From assembly GCA_016712315.1 (NCBI GenBank), contig JADJRG010000027.1:1-64000 (forward strand): 64,000 nt of DNA, written 5' to 3'. The stretch comes from Nannocystis sp. GTDB taxonomy: Bacteria; Myxococcota_A; Polyangia; Nannocystales; Nannocystaceae. Below are positions 38,107 to 46,383 of this stretch, one piece after another (the stretch's first letter is position 1; each line of letters begins with the position of its first letter). Both the position numbers and the translations under genes were made by a program. The notes beneath the pieces are model-generated. The model saw only the letters and a list, made by a program, of their open reading frames with translations, did not search any database and was not told where the DNA came from.

Positions 38107-39170
38107 GCGCGCTCAACCTGGCGCGGCGAGCGGCCCTCGATCCGCTTCACGAGGGCGCGGAGGGCTCGGAGGTAGCTGTTCACGTTGGAGTTCTGTTTGG
38201 GTGTCCGTCTCTTGAGTAGATCGAGAGCGCCGTGGGCGACTTGTCGCGCGCGCTCGGTCTTGCCGCTCGAATAGAGGGTGTGGGCGAGGAGGCTGCTGAC
38301 GTGGACGAGCTGATCTCCGCGGGCGGTGCTGCGGGACCCGTGGGTGATGGTGCGGGCGATCTCGTGGGCCTCCTCGAGCTTGGTGAGCCCGTCGTCTCGC
38401 GGGCTGAGCTCCGCTTGAGCGCATAGACAGGCGACGATCGTCTCGCCGGCCGTGCCGCTGGTGCCGTCCTTGGTGCCGTCCCAATATCTCCGGCAGGTCA
38501 GTTCGATGTGCTTGAAGCTGGCGAGGGCCGCGGGGATGTCACCGCGTCTACGTGCCTCGTTGGCGCGGCTTACCTGAGCTCGGAGATCGAAGATCGGATC
38601 GGCCTTGGGAGCGGGCTCGTTGCGCTCGGGTTCGTTGCGCTCGGGTTCGGTGAGTGGGGCGGCTCGGAGGCGGGACTCTAGATCGGCGATCTTGACCTTG
38701 AGGGCCTGCTGGCGCGCCTCTGCGGCCTCTTGATGCGCGCTCAGCTCACGCTCGAGAGCTTCGAGCGTGGCGTGTGATTCGGCGGCTTGCTCGGTCTCGC
38801 TCTCAGCTTGGTCGTTGGGGGTGGTCTCAGTGGGTGGCTCGGGGGTTGTCTCCGGCGGCGGCTCGGTGGTTGTCTCCGGCGGCGGCTCGGGGGTTGTCTC
38901 CGCTTGTGCGCCACGCGCGGAAGCGCTGGCGGCGGCGGGTTCTTGATCGTGGCCGCCGCTGTCGGACTCGGGCCCGTCGGTGAACAGATCTTCGAGATCC
39001 GAGTCGTCGTAGGGGCTCTGTTCGCCGGCGAGGTCACGCACGAGTAGATCGGCGAGGAGAGGCAGCCGCTGCCGGTGAAGCCTGCGTACCTCAGCCCGTT
39101 GGGTGAGGGCGACGTCCGCGGCCTGAAGGGCGAGACGCGCGAAGTAGAGGAGCTGTTCTTCTTGTTTCAT
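38103..39170 (-). CDS. TPR/coiled-coil cytosolic protein
   Basis: 355 aa, MKQEEQLLYFARLALQAADV. Helical head, then a low-complexity linker with repeated TTPEPPPET units (residues ~80-120), a coiled coil (LEALERELSAHQEAAEARQQ) and a helical-repeat domain: ANEARRRGDIPAALASFKHI, LEEAHEIARTITHGSRST, VSSLLAHTLYSSGKTERARQ and NSYLRALRALVKRIEGR, consistent with 3-4 TPR-like units. It overlaps the Trx/DnaJ gene by four bases and follows the membrane protein by 24 bp. Likely scaffold of this four-gene system. No known family. Confidence 0.65.
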   Translation of the reverse strand: MKQEEQLLYFARLALQAADVALTQRAEVRRLHRQRLPLLADLLVRDLAGEQSPYDDSDLEDLFTDGPESDSGGHDQEPAAASASARGAQAETTPEPPPETTTEPPPETTPEPPTETTPNDQAESETEQAAESHATLEALERELSAHQEAAEARQQALKVKIADLESRLRAAPLTEPERNEPERNEPAPKADPIFDLRAQVSRANEARRRGDIPAALASFKHIELTCRRYWDGTKDGTSGTAGETIVACLCAQAELSPRDDGLTKLEEAHEIARTITHGSRSTARGDQLVHVSSLLAHTLYSSGKTERARQVAHGALDLLKRRTPKQNSNVNSYLRALRALVKRIEGRSPRQVERA

Positions 39171-39194
39171 CGGTCATCCGCCGCGACCACGAGG

Positions 39195-39641
39195 TCAGCT
39201 TCGACGATAGCCCTCGACGAGGGCCCCCGCGCTGAACATGAGGCCGCCCAGCCCCAAGCTGTTTCGGGCGGTGAGGGTGTCTTTGAGCGCGAAGCCCGGG
39301 ATGATCCCGGCGATCCCGGCGAGCGAGATCAGCGGAAAGCGGCCGATGTTCGCCCGCTTCAAGGGCGCGGTGATGCGGCTGCTGATGGTGCCGAGTATGA
39401 GACCGCTGATGGCCGAGGCGCCGAGGATGAGGTTGTCGACCCACGAGCCCTTGATCTCGGCCTGGATCGCGGACAGGAACGCGTCCGGGGTCTTGGCCGT
39501 GTTCAAGAGCCTCATCGCGATCGCGTAGCGCTCGTGCGCCCGGATCTCCTTGGCGACGACCTTCAAGATCTCGAGGACGTACTGCTTCGCGGCTTCCTCT
39601 TGGGTTAGCGTGAGATCGACTGAATTTCCGGTGCCATTCAT
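39195..39641 (-). CDS. small membrane protein of the coiled-coil/TPR operon
   Basis: 148 aa, MNGTGNSVDLTLTQEEAAKQ. Cytosolic helical half (YVLEILKVVAKEIRAHERYA) and two or three hydrophobic segments (NLILGASAISGLILGTIS, FPLISLAGIAGIIPGFAL, LGLGGLMFSAGALVEG). The start overlaps the end of the coiled-coil gene (ATGA). The LGGLMFSAGA motif is kept in the decayed copy at 217-734, marking a conserved family. Function unknown; a membrane anchor or small effector for the coiled-coil partner is plausible. Confidence 0.65.
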   Translation of the reverse strand: MNGTGNSVDLTLTQEEAAKQYVLEILKVVAKEIRAHERYAIAMRLLNTAKTPDAFLSAIQAEIKGSWVDNLILGASAISGLILGTISSRITAPLKRANIGRFPLISLAGIAGIIPGFALKDTLTARNSLGLGGLMFSAGALVEGYRRS

Positions 39642-41206
39642 TTCTGTACCTCGAGGTGCTGTAGGAGCGCCTTGATGGCGCTGTGGATGAGTCCTGTGTG
39701 ATCTGGCTGGTTCATCATCTGGAGGGTGCGCTCGATGAGCTGCTGGTGCTTGCCCATGGTCGAGGAGCGGTTCTCGTTGAACTCGGCGCGCTCCTGGTCA
39801 AAGGCCCGACGATTCTCCTCGAGGGCGCGCTGCCCCTTGTCGAGCTCGGTTCGGGCGTCCTTGAGCTCACGATCGGCGTCGCGGCGCATGTCCTTGAGCT
39901 CTCTCTCGACGTCACGGCGCTGCTCAGCGAGCTCGCGCTCGGCCTGGCGTCGGCGATCGAGGATCTCTTTGTTGGCGTCGGCGAGCTGTCGCTCGGCGTC
40001 GCGGATCTTGGCCGACGCGTCCCTCTCGGCGTCACGGATCTTGTCGGCGGCGGTCCTCTCGGCGTCGGCGATGAGCCGGGCGACGGTTTGTTGGGCGGAC
40101 GACTCCGAGGCCTCGAGGGCGCGCTCCCGGCGATGGAGATCGTGCTTACGCGCGCGCACTTTGGCCTGCTCCGCTCGCATCTGGGGGGCGTGCTCGTCGA
40201 GCTGCCGCTGGGTCTCGCGTTGGCGCTGCTCTTGGGCGGCGAGCTCTCGCCGCTTCTCCTCGATGCTTCGATCGTGCTCGGCGCGGGCGGCGAGCTCCTG
40301 AGCGGCATCCTGTTTGGCGAGGCGCTGAGCCTCGGCGAGCTCGTGAGCCTGCGTCTGGCGGCGTAATTGGCTCATGGTCGTGATGATGGCGCCGGAATAG
40401 GGCTGGCCGTCGACGCGCACCTCAGCCCCATCCATACGGTCGAAGGCGCGTATGAGCGCCTCGCCGACGGCGCCCGCGGGGACCTCGCTGGTGAATCGAT
40501 CATCCCCGATGATCCACTCAATCTTCGCCGTTCGCTCGAACTTCTCGGCTAACCCGACCATTCGCACCTCGTTCAGGATCCCATGGCTAACCGCTCCGGG
40601 ATGAGTTGAAAAGTCCCTATTTTCGCGCATGTCGCAGATACTTTTAGAAGCAGGCGCGATCTGTCGATCAAGGAGTGGTTCGTGCGCGGTTTGTGGATCT
40701 GGGATCGGCGGAGCTGGGGGATCCTGATCGCATAGATCGCGCGCCTCGGCGAGCGATGCGCGGTTTGTGCAATTAGGATCGCTGGACGATAACGCTCGAT
40801 CGGAGGGGGGATCCTCGACCGGAGCGGCGCCGATCGCCAGCGCGAGGGCAGGATCGGAGGTGGTGGCCCTCAAGACCCGCTCGGGGGCGATACACTGGAC
40901 CCACGTACACGCGTGTTCGAGGCTCAGGCCGCGTCGCCGCGCCATAAAATGGCGGCGTGTACCCGCAGCGACCGAGCGCTTGAGCGCGTGCATCGGCGCT
41001 GAAGACGCAGATCTGGTGGCGGGAATGAGCACCCCTTGGAGCTCGTCAAGGCCGCTCCAGGTGGGGCAGAGGCCGAGATCCTTGAGGATCGCGAGCGCCT
41101 TGTCCACGCGCAGCACCTCGATGAAGACGAGGCGCTTGGGCTGGAGACGGCACACCAGCCCCCAGAAGGCGGCGCTGTTGGGGATGCGGACCTCCCATGA
41201 CGTCAT
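39638..41206 (-). CDS. large coiled-coil protein, first gene of the four-gene operon
   Basis: 522 aa from the ATG at 41206. Residues 1-105 form a conserved N-terminal domain (AAFWGLVCRL, DKALAILKDLGLCPTW, SLEHACTW) shared with the remnant at 735-2269. A second small alpha/beta domain lies near 215-275 (IEWIIGDDRFTSEVPAGAVG and RVDGQPYSGAIITTM). From ~280 to ~490 there is an almost continuous coiled coil rich in R, E, A and Q (ELAEQRRDVERELKDMRRDA). The C-terminus is helical. No known family. The layout of sensor-like head plus long rod, coupled to a membrane protein, recalls cytoskeletal or conflict-system scaffolds. Confidence 0.65.
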   Translation of the reverse strand: MTSWEVRIPNSAAFWGLVCRLQPKRLVFIEVLRVDKALAILKDLGLCPTWSGLDELQGVLIPATRSASSAPMHALKRSVAAGTRRHFMARRRGLSLEHACTWVQCIAPERVLRATTSDPALALAIGAAPVEDPPSDRALSSSDPNCTNRASLAEARDLCDQDPPAPPIPDPQTAHEPLLDRQIAPASKSICDMRENRDFSTHPGAVSHGILNEVRMVGLAEKFERTAKIEWIIGDDRFTSEVPAGAVGEALIRAFDRMDGAEVRVDGQPYSGAIITTMSQLRRQTQAHELAEAQRLAKQDAAQELAARAEHDRSIEEKRRELAAQEQRQRETQRQLDEHAPQMRAEQAKVRARKHDLHRRERALEASESSAQQTVARLIADAERTAADKIRDAERDASAKIRDAERQLADANKEILDRRRQAERELAEQRRDVERELKDMRRDADRELKDARTELDKGQRALEENRRAFDQERAEFNENRSSTMGKHQQLIERTLQMMNQPDHTGLIHSAIKALLQHLEVQK

Positions 41207-41249
41207 CGATGGAGGATCTCATTGCCTGTGGGAGATTCAAGAAGATTTT

Positions 41250-41342
41250 GTTCGGTGATTTTCGAGCCTGTATGCGCGCGGTTTATACGATCAGGAGCGT
41301 ACTGATCGCATCAACCGCGCGTCAACTAGCGCTTCGCACGAA
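41250..41342 (+). repeat. left arm of a ~92-bp inverted repeat
   Basis: Reverse complement of 41881-41972 with about seven mismatches and one gap. It carries an internal palindrome CGATCAG-N7-CTGATCG, and on the minus strand TATAAA pointing to the operon start at 41206, 44 bp away. Confidence 0.85.
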
Positions 41343-41880
41343 TGAGCCTCGATGCGTCGCGCGCAGGCGCGCAGCGCAAGTGGTTGCTGGAGAGCTCTGG
41401 CCTCCGGCGCTCGCCGTCGTGCGCTCGCCGGGCGGCGTGGTGGCCCACGTCGTCATCGTCTGGTCGCACTCCGCCGGCTTCGTAGAAGCTCATGGACCCC
41501 ACGGTGGGCCGCGGGTGGCCCGCCGCGAGGCCTTCCACCGCCTGGTCATCCGCCGCATGCCGGTGCCGGCCGGGGCCGTGCGCGAGGTGGCTCGGCTCGC
41601 GCGAGTTCACGCGCCCGATGCGCTACGGCGCGCGCTCGGGGTCCGTGGCGGGCGCGCGGGCGCGCGGCTCATCCGTGCCGTGCGCGCGGGGGCGCGGCTC
41701 GTCAGCGATCTGCTCCGAGCCTCGCTCGAAATCTCGCCTCCAATCTCCAGGCCGACGAATTACGGCGGCCCGGTGGCCCCATCGGCTCCGAGTTCGAACC
41801 AGTTCGCGCTCGTTTTTGAGGCGAAAGTTCGACCTTCAAGCAACGGCGCGGCGTGCTCGCGCGCGACGGTGCGCGGCGGG
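41343..41880. other. segment between the inverted repeats
   Basis: 538 bp. One plus-strand frame is open throughout (ELWPPALAVVRSPGGVVAHV, then FHRLVIRRMPVPAGAVREVA) but lacks a convincing start and ends in the right arm, so coding is doubtful. It may be a non-autonomous element or an invertible cassette. The stretch 41973-42093 beyond it holds nothing I recognise. Confidence 0.4.
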
Positions 41881-41972
41881 TTCGTGCGAAGCGCTGTTGA
41901 GGCGCGGTTGATGCGATCAGTACGCTCCTGAGCGTATAAGTCGCGCGCATGCAGGCTCGAAAATCGCCGAAC
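41881..41972 (-). repeat. right arm of the ~92-bp inverted repeat
   Basis: Mirror of 41250-41342. It holds the same promoter-like TATAA element facing outward on the plus strand. Confidence 0.85.
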
Positions 41973-42093
41973 GAATTCTCCGCCTGCTCCGCGCGTCCGT
42001 TGAGGTAGACGTCGACGCAGGTGGTGCGTACGGGCGGCTAGCGCGCGCGGGTCCGAGGGCTCTTCCGCTCTGCCTGGGACCTCGCGGAGCGAG

Positions 42094-42615
42094 CTAGAGC
42101 GGAGGGGCGAGCTGGACGGCGCAGCGCCACTCGGCGCCGTCCTCGGCGCTGCGCGAGCTGGCAGCGCTGCGCGCCTCGGGGGCGCTGAGGACGGCGGCTT
42201 GCTCACCCTCCGCGAGGAGGATCTGCTCCCAGCGCTCATCGGCGCGCTCGACCGTGAGCCGTAGCGCGCGCGCGCGAGCTCGGAGGCCCTTGTCGCCGAT
42301 GCGCGTGAGGGCGCGGAGCGGGTCGATCCCTGCGGTGACCTGGCGGAGGACGGTGTCGGCGAGCCAGAGCGGCTCGAGCTCGGGGCACCGGAGCTCGACG
42401 ACGCGGAGCTGAAGCGGCCCCCAGCGACGCGCGAGCTCGCCCTCGATCCGGCGCAGCGTCGCGCCCTGGCGGCCGATCAAGAGGCCAGGTCGTTCGAGGT
42501 GGACAACGACGACCGGCTCGGCGGCGGCTTGGACGTCGACGCGGACGATCCCGGCGTCCGGGGAGTTGGCGCGCAAGTGGGCGAGGATCGCGGCGGGGAG
42601 GGCTTGCAGATCCAT
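42094..42615 (-). CDS. KH-domain RNA-binding protein
   Basis: 173 aa from the ATG at 42615 (MDLQALPAAILAHLRANSPD). Residues ~35-75 read VVVVHLERPGLLIGRQGATL followed by RRIEGELARRWGPLQLRVVE, a type II KH fold with the GxxG loop as IGRQGA. A C-terminal helical region (LADTVLRQVTAGIDPLRALT and ARALRLTVERADERWEQIL) completes it. Likely binds single-stranded RNA or DNA. It is downstream of a helicase remnant on the same strand; no operon partner is intact. Confidence 0.7.
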   Translation of the reverse strand: MDLQALPAAILAHLRANSPDAGIVRVDVQAAAEPVVVVHLERPGLLIGRQGATLRRIEGELARRWGPLQLRVVELRCPELEPLWLADTVLRQVTAGIDPLRALTRIGDKGLRARARALRLTVERADERWEQILLAEGEQAAVLSAPEARSAASSRSAEDGAEWRCAVQLAPPL

Positions 42616-42940
42616 GCTCTCGTCTCCGAGCGTGACACTACGCGATCCTGACGGGCGATCCAAGGGGCGCACGGCGGGGGTCCCGGGGCCCGGAGGACGA
42701 CCCTGGCCCCGTCGACCACGTCGGCGTCGAGGCCGTGAGGGAGCATGGCGCCGACGAGCGCGGGACCGGTCTTGCCGACTCGCGGGGATAGCGCTGAGCC
42801 TGCGCCCGCACGGCAGATCCTGCACGGGACCTCAACGCGCCTTGCCGCGGGCGGCCGGCGTCCCAACCACCTTCTTCTACGAGACCGCCGAGGGCGTCAC
42901 CCAAGCGATCGCCCTCGTCGAGCTGGCCCGCGCCGGCTGG

Positions 42941-43055
42941 GCCGGGGGTCGATCAAGGTCGAGATGGTCGGGAAGATCGACGCCTCGGTCTTGCCGGCGG
43001 TCGGGGCGAGGATGACGGCGTTGTGGCCGGCGAGTAGCGCCTCGCCGGCGAGCTC
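42941..43055 (-). pseudogene. fragment of a DEAD/DEAH-type helicase (motif I region)
   Basis: One minus frame reads ELAGEALLAGHNAVILAPTA then GKTEASIFPTISTLIDPRP, the motif I region of Lhr/DEAD-like helicases. It is open for only ~40 codons, with frameshifts on both sides. The rest of 42616-43221 has no intact gene, so this is debris of a helicase gene upstream of the KH gene. Confidence 0.5.
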
Positions 43056-43221
43056 CTACTCCGGGCGCGGGGAGGCTCAGCACCCCATGCGCCATCCAGC
43101 GGAAGCTCCGGCTGCGACGGAGTACTTCCAGGCTCATCGGCGTCGCGAAGAGATCTCTCCCCAAGTAGGGCAGTATCGTCCGTTATCAGGCCGTATGAGC
43201 GATTCATGAGGTCATCATCAG

Positions 43222-43452
43222 ATGAAGAACATGGCGGTCACGGGCAACCTCAGTTCGGGGGAGACCCCGAGGGAACACATGACCAAGAATTCAGACCAGA
43301 AGCAGCGCGACCATCACTCCGACATCCAGAACCCCAACCGGGGAACCCCGGGAACGAACATCTCTTGGGACAAGGCTCAGGGAAACCGTGGGAAGCAACT
43401 CGACCCCAGCAGGCGTAGGGATGAGCCGACGCAAGGTGCTAAGAAGACGTGA
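43222..43452 (+). CDS. small hydrophilic protein with NPNRGTPGTN motif
   Basis: 76 aa (MKNMAVTGNLSSGETPREHM); an internal ATG at 43279 (MTKNSDQKQRDHHSD) is an equally possible start. The second half, DIQNPNRGTPGTNISWDKAQ then GNRGKQLDPSRR, is a short Asn/Gly/Pro-rich pattern seen in small uncharacterised bacterial proteins. No membrane or enzyme motif. A strong terminator follows four bases after the stop, supporting real transcription. Confidence 0.5.
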   Translation: MKNMAVTGNLSSGETPREHMTKNSDQKQRDHHSDIQNPNRGTPGTNISWDKAQGNRGKQLDPSRRRDEPTQGAKKT

Positions 43453-43455
43453 GTC

Positions 43456-43492
43456 GTAGGGGGCGCGGCTACGGCCGCGCCCCCTACCTTTA
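43456..43492 (+). terminator. strong hairpin terminator after the small protein gene
   Basis: Perfect 14-bp stem (43456-43469 with 43474-43487), loop TACG, then CTTTAAT. It separates the small gene from the XRE regulator. Confidence 0.7.
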
Positions 43493-43506
43493 ATGAGGAC
43501 TTCCAC

Positions 43507-44274
43507 ATGAATGAGGAACAGTCGAAATCGAAAAAATTCAGGCAGAGCCGTGAACTGGTCAGGATCGCGCGCGACGCCGGCATGACCCAGGATGACATCG
43601 CCAAACGCTGCCGCACGACCCAGAGCACTGTGAGCAACTGGCTCAACGGGAAGACCAAGGGGACAGAGCAACAACTCAAGCCTCTGCTGGACCTGTTTGG
43701 CTCCCGTCTTCGGCGGGAGACGTCGAGGACCTACCTGCTCACCCCGAAGTCATCAGACAGGGGCGTCGACATGCAGGTCGTGCAAGGTCGCATCGTCCTT
43801 CGGCATGTGTTCGTCACCCCGAAGCTACGTTCGGATACTCCCGCTGAGTGTGTGGAGGACTTTGCCAAGAAGCGCCCGATGCGAATTCTCCAGTTCGTCG
43901 CCACATCGAGGTGGATCCTACATGAGGTCGCTGGAAGCCAGTTTGTGTTGGTTCGGCAGACGCGGAGAGTCTGGTCCGAGGGGACGGAACAGGTCTGGTC
44001 TTTGCGGATAGACACGTTCGGCCGAACCATCTACGACTCTCGCGTGATGGGTGAGTTACAGCGCGATCCATGGCTCCGGTGCGCAGATGACTCCGCGCGC
44101 TGGTATTCGGTCATACACGAGCCTCAGAGCGTCAGTACGCTGTTGAACTTCGTCGACGCGTACAAGTTTGAAACCGAGGATGACTCCCTCACCGCTCGCT
44201 TTTTGGTCCGCAAGGCACTCCATGAGCACGGTCACACCGTGCCTGGGCTTGCCAAGCCGAATGAACCCGAGTAA
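43507..44274 (+). CDS. XRE-family transcriptional regulator
   Basis: 255 aa, MNEEQSKSKKFRQSRELVRI. The helix-turn-helix is GMTQDDIAKRCRTTQSTVSN followed by WLNGKTKG (residues ~26-52). The remaining ~200 residues are a beta-rich domain of unknown function (VVQGRIVLRHVFVTPKLRS, WILHEVAGSQFVLVRQTRRV). Its base composition is visibly less GC-rich than the neighbours. It lies ~650 bp upstream of brxA in the same direction, but terminators at 44590-44634 separate them, so it is not in the BREX transcript; it could still regulate it. Confidence 0.8.
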   Translation: MNEEQSKSKKFRQSRELVRIARDAGMTQDDIAKRCRTTQSTVSNWLNGKTKGTEQQLKPLLDLFGSRLRRETSRTYLLTPKSSDRGVDMQVVQGRIVLRHVFVTPKLRSDTPAECVEDFAKKRPMRILQFVATSRWILHEVAGSQFVLVRQTRRVWSEGTEQVWSLRIDTFGRTIYDSRVMGELQRDPWLRCADDSARWYSVIHEPQSVSTLLNFVDAYKFETEDDSLTARFLVRKALHEHGHTVPGLAKPNEPE

Positions 44275-44342
44275 GGTAGTCCTTCCCAACCAGCAAAAAA
44301 CAAGAACAACGCGTACCGGCCCAAGGCCGATTACGACCCGCA

Positions 44343-44364
44343 TACATGCAAACACGTGCATGTA
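44343..44364. promoter_or_regulatory. inverted repeat, possible operator
   Basis: TACATGCA-N6-TGCATGTA (44343-44350 and 44357-44364), perfectly symmetric and shortly after the XRE gene. A plausible binding site for a dimeric HTH protein. Confidence 0.35.
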
Positions 44365-44580
44365 ATCTCTCTCCCCAATGATGGGGTGCCCCCGGCAGAC
44401 AGACTCGCGCGACCGAAAGTCAGCGAGCGACTTGTCCGGGCGCAGAGAGGCGCTGATCTGCCGACCATCACGCGGACTCTCCCTGTGTGGGAGACCCCGC
44501 TGATGACTCGGCGCCAGTGGTTCAAAAAGGGAGCGGTTGGGGTCAGCGACGAGTTGGCCATCCGCTCGCACAAGGGTTAG
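44356..44580 (+). CDS. possible small ORF after the XRE gene
   Basis: 74 codons, MHVISLPNDGVPPADRLARP to ...DELAIRSHKG. It lacks a clear ribosome site and overlaps the inverted repeat at 44343-44364. The terminator ten bases after its stop is the only support for it being real. No similarity recognised; it may be the untranslated end of the regulator transcript. Confidence 0.25.
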   Translation: MHVISLPNDGVPPADRLARPKVSERLVRAQRGADLPTITRTLPVWETPLMTRRQWFKKGAVGVSDELAIRSHKG

Positions 44581-44589
44581 GGGTGGGTC

Positions 44590-44634
44590 GAGCCCGGTGC
44601 CTCTCGGATACGAGACGCACCGGGCTCATTTTCT
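44590..44634 (+). terminator. intrinsic terminator upstream of the BREX operon
   Basis: Perfect 11-bp stem (44590-44600 with 44617-44627) with additional pairing inside, followed by ATTTTCTT. It isolates the BREX operon from upstream transcription. The 293 bp from here to brxA hold no gene and presumably contain the BREX promoter. Confidence 0.75.
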
Positions 44635-44927
44635 TCGACGGGAGATCGGAGATCGCGTCGCCGTCACCCGGGTCTCTACGCGCTCCACGCGCTCCACGCG
44701 CCCTCTCTCGGCAACCCCATGCCGGCGAGATCTCCTCCGCGCGATGTGCGTGACTTCGCCCACAATGGCTTCACAGCAAGTTCAATAGCCACGACGGCCC
44801 CGTCTGGATCGGGCTCAGGGGGAGGAGCGGGTGGTCGGAAGGGGGCGGAGTCTCAGGCGATTCACGTCCGCATCAGGCCGACGTGATAGCCTCCCGCTCC
44901 GCACGGCGATCGAGCCATGGAGTGGTG

Positions 44928-45818
44928 ATGCCCGCAGAACCCTGGGTCAGCGTAGAGGACGCGGCGCGCCACCTCGTGGCTGAGTCGGTGCGCGGTGGCG
45001 GCTCCAGCGACCAAGCGAGGTCGACGGACGACGAGCTTCGCGTGAACAAGGGGAGCACCAGCCACCGCGCGCAGCTCGGCTTCCTCGATGGGGAGCGGGG
45101 GGCGCATTCGCACGCGACGCTGATGATCCGGGGCATCACCTCGATCTTCGCCTCGACCTCGCCGGCTGCGACGCCGGCCGATTACGCGCGCGTCGTCGTG
45201 GACGAGAACCTGCTCGGTAAGCGCACGGCCGCCGCTCGCAAGCACACGCTGAACAACCTCGTGAACCTGTACGCGATGGATCCCTCCGTGCCGGTGTTTC
45301 GCATCTTCCGCGAGCTGTGGGAGCAGGATCCAGAGGGCCGCTCGCTCCTCGCGCTCCTCTGCGCGCTCGCTCGGGACCCACTCCTCCGGGGATCGGTCCA
45401 AACCGTGCTGGAGACCCCGCTCGGCGAGCGGCTGCCCTCCAGCGCGCTCGCCGCCACGGTGACGCGTCAGATGGCCCCGGCGACCAAGAAGGCGATCGGG
45501 ACGCGCAACTTGTCGAGCTGGGCGCAAGCCGGCTTCCTCGACAGCCCACGCAAGCGCAACCGCGTCCGTCCTCGCGCCACCCCTGGCGCCGCCGCCTACG
45601 CCCTGGCACTCGGCTTCATGGAGGGCGGCCGGGGGAGTCTGCTCCTCACGACCTCCTGGACGCGCGTGCTCGATTGTCCCGCCGATGAGGTCCTTGCCCT
45701 GGTCCGCCAGGCGGCGCGTCGCGGCTGGGTCCAGTACCGGGCGGCGGGGGACGTGATTGACCTACGCGTCGAAGCGTTGTTCACCGATGACGAGAGGGGG
45801 TGTTGCGATGGCCAGTAA
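44928..45818 (+). CDS. brxA: BREX protein BrxA (DUF1819)
   Basis: 296 aa from the ATG at 44928 (MPAEPWVSVEDAARHLVAES), with GGAG seven bases upstream. DUF1819-type features: GGGSSDQARSTDDELRVNKG, ISIFASTSPAATPADYAR-like helices, LGKRTAAARKHTLNNLVNLY, VPVFRIFRELWEQDPEGRSL and SSWAQAGFLDSPRKRNRVRP. BrxA is a small DNA-binding helical protein needed for BREX defence in some systems. First gene of the operon; its stop lies inside brxB, which starts at 45808 (11-base overlap). It is somewhat longer than the common ~200 residues, mainly at the N-terminus. Confidence 0.85.
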   Translation: MPAEPWVSVEDAARHLVAESVRGGGSSDQARSTDDELRVNKGSTSHRAQLGFLDGERGAHSHATLMIRGITSIFASTSPAATPADYARVVVDENLLGKRTAAARKHTLNNLVNLYAMDPSVPVFRIFRELWEQDPEGRSLLALLCALARDPLLRGSVQTVLETPLGERLPSSALAATVTRQMAPATKKAIGTRNLSSWAQAGFLDSPRKRNRVRPRATPGAAAYALALGFMEGGRGSLLLTTSWTRVLDCPADEVLALVRQAARRGWVQYRAAGDVIDLRVEALFTDDERGCCDGQ

Positions 45819-46383
45819 GGTAGATGCGCTTGCGGACGCCTACACGCGGCACGTCGGGCTGCCCTGGGATCGTGGCCTTGCCCCGCCCCAGCGGGTGTGG
45901 TTCGCCGTATACCCGAAGGACGAGGAGCGCCGCCTCCGCTACAAAATCGAGGCGTTTCAGCTCGCCACGACCGACCCCAAGGGGGCGGGCAAAAAGTGGG
46001 TCCTCGTGGACCTCACCGACAGCTTCGCTGGGTGGCTCGACGGCGAGAAGTACCGCGAGCACTACTTTAAGAACCCGAAGATGATGGCCCCGAAGCTGCC
46101 GCGCTTCCTCGACTTCGCGGCGGACAAGGTCGTGGCCGCCGCCGAGGCCCAGGGCGCGGACGAGGACACGGTGGTCGCCGTGCTGGGCGTCGCCAGCCTG
46201 TTCGGCTTTGTGCATGTGTCCGATCTGGTACCGCGCGTCGTCTCCCGCCTGTCCGGGCGGCTGCTCGTGTTCTTCCCCGGCTCGCGCGAGGCCAACGTCT
46301 ACAAGCTGCTCGACGCCCGCGAGGGTTGGAACTACCTCGCTACGCCAATCACCCCCTTCGACGACGGGAGCGCTCCATCATGA
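45808..46383 (+). CDS. brxB: BREX protein BrxB (DUF1788)
   Basis: 191 aa from the ATG at 45808 (MASKVDALADAYTRHVGLPW); AGAGGGGG upstream. DUF1788 pattern: PPQRVWFAVYPKDEERRLRY, WVLVDLTDSFAGWL, HYFKNPKMM, VVAVLGVASLFGFVHVSDLV and RLLVFFPGSREANVYKLLDA followed by GWNYLATPI. BrxB is a core BREX component of unknown activity. It overlaps brxA by 11 bases and brxC by four (ATGA), so the three are translated together. Confidence 0.9.
   Translation: MASKVDALADAYTRHVGLPWDRGLAPPQRVWFAVYPKDEERRLRYKIEAFQLATTDPKGAGKKWVLVDLTDSFAGWLDGEKYREHYFKNPKMMAPKLPRFLDFAADKVVAAAEAQGADEDTVVAVLGVASLFGFVHVSDLVPRVVSRLSGRLLVFFPGSREANVYKLLDAREGWNYLATPITPFDDGSAPS

Noticed and set aside
42877..43209. intact gene between the KH gene and the small protein
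   Set aside because: All frames are interrupted; only a ~40-codon helicase motif I segment is recognisable.
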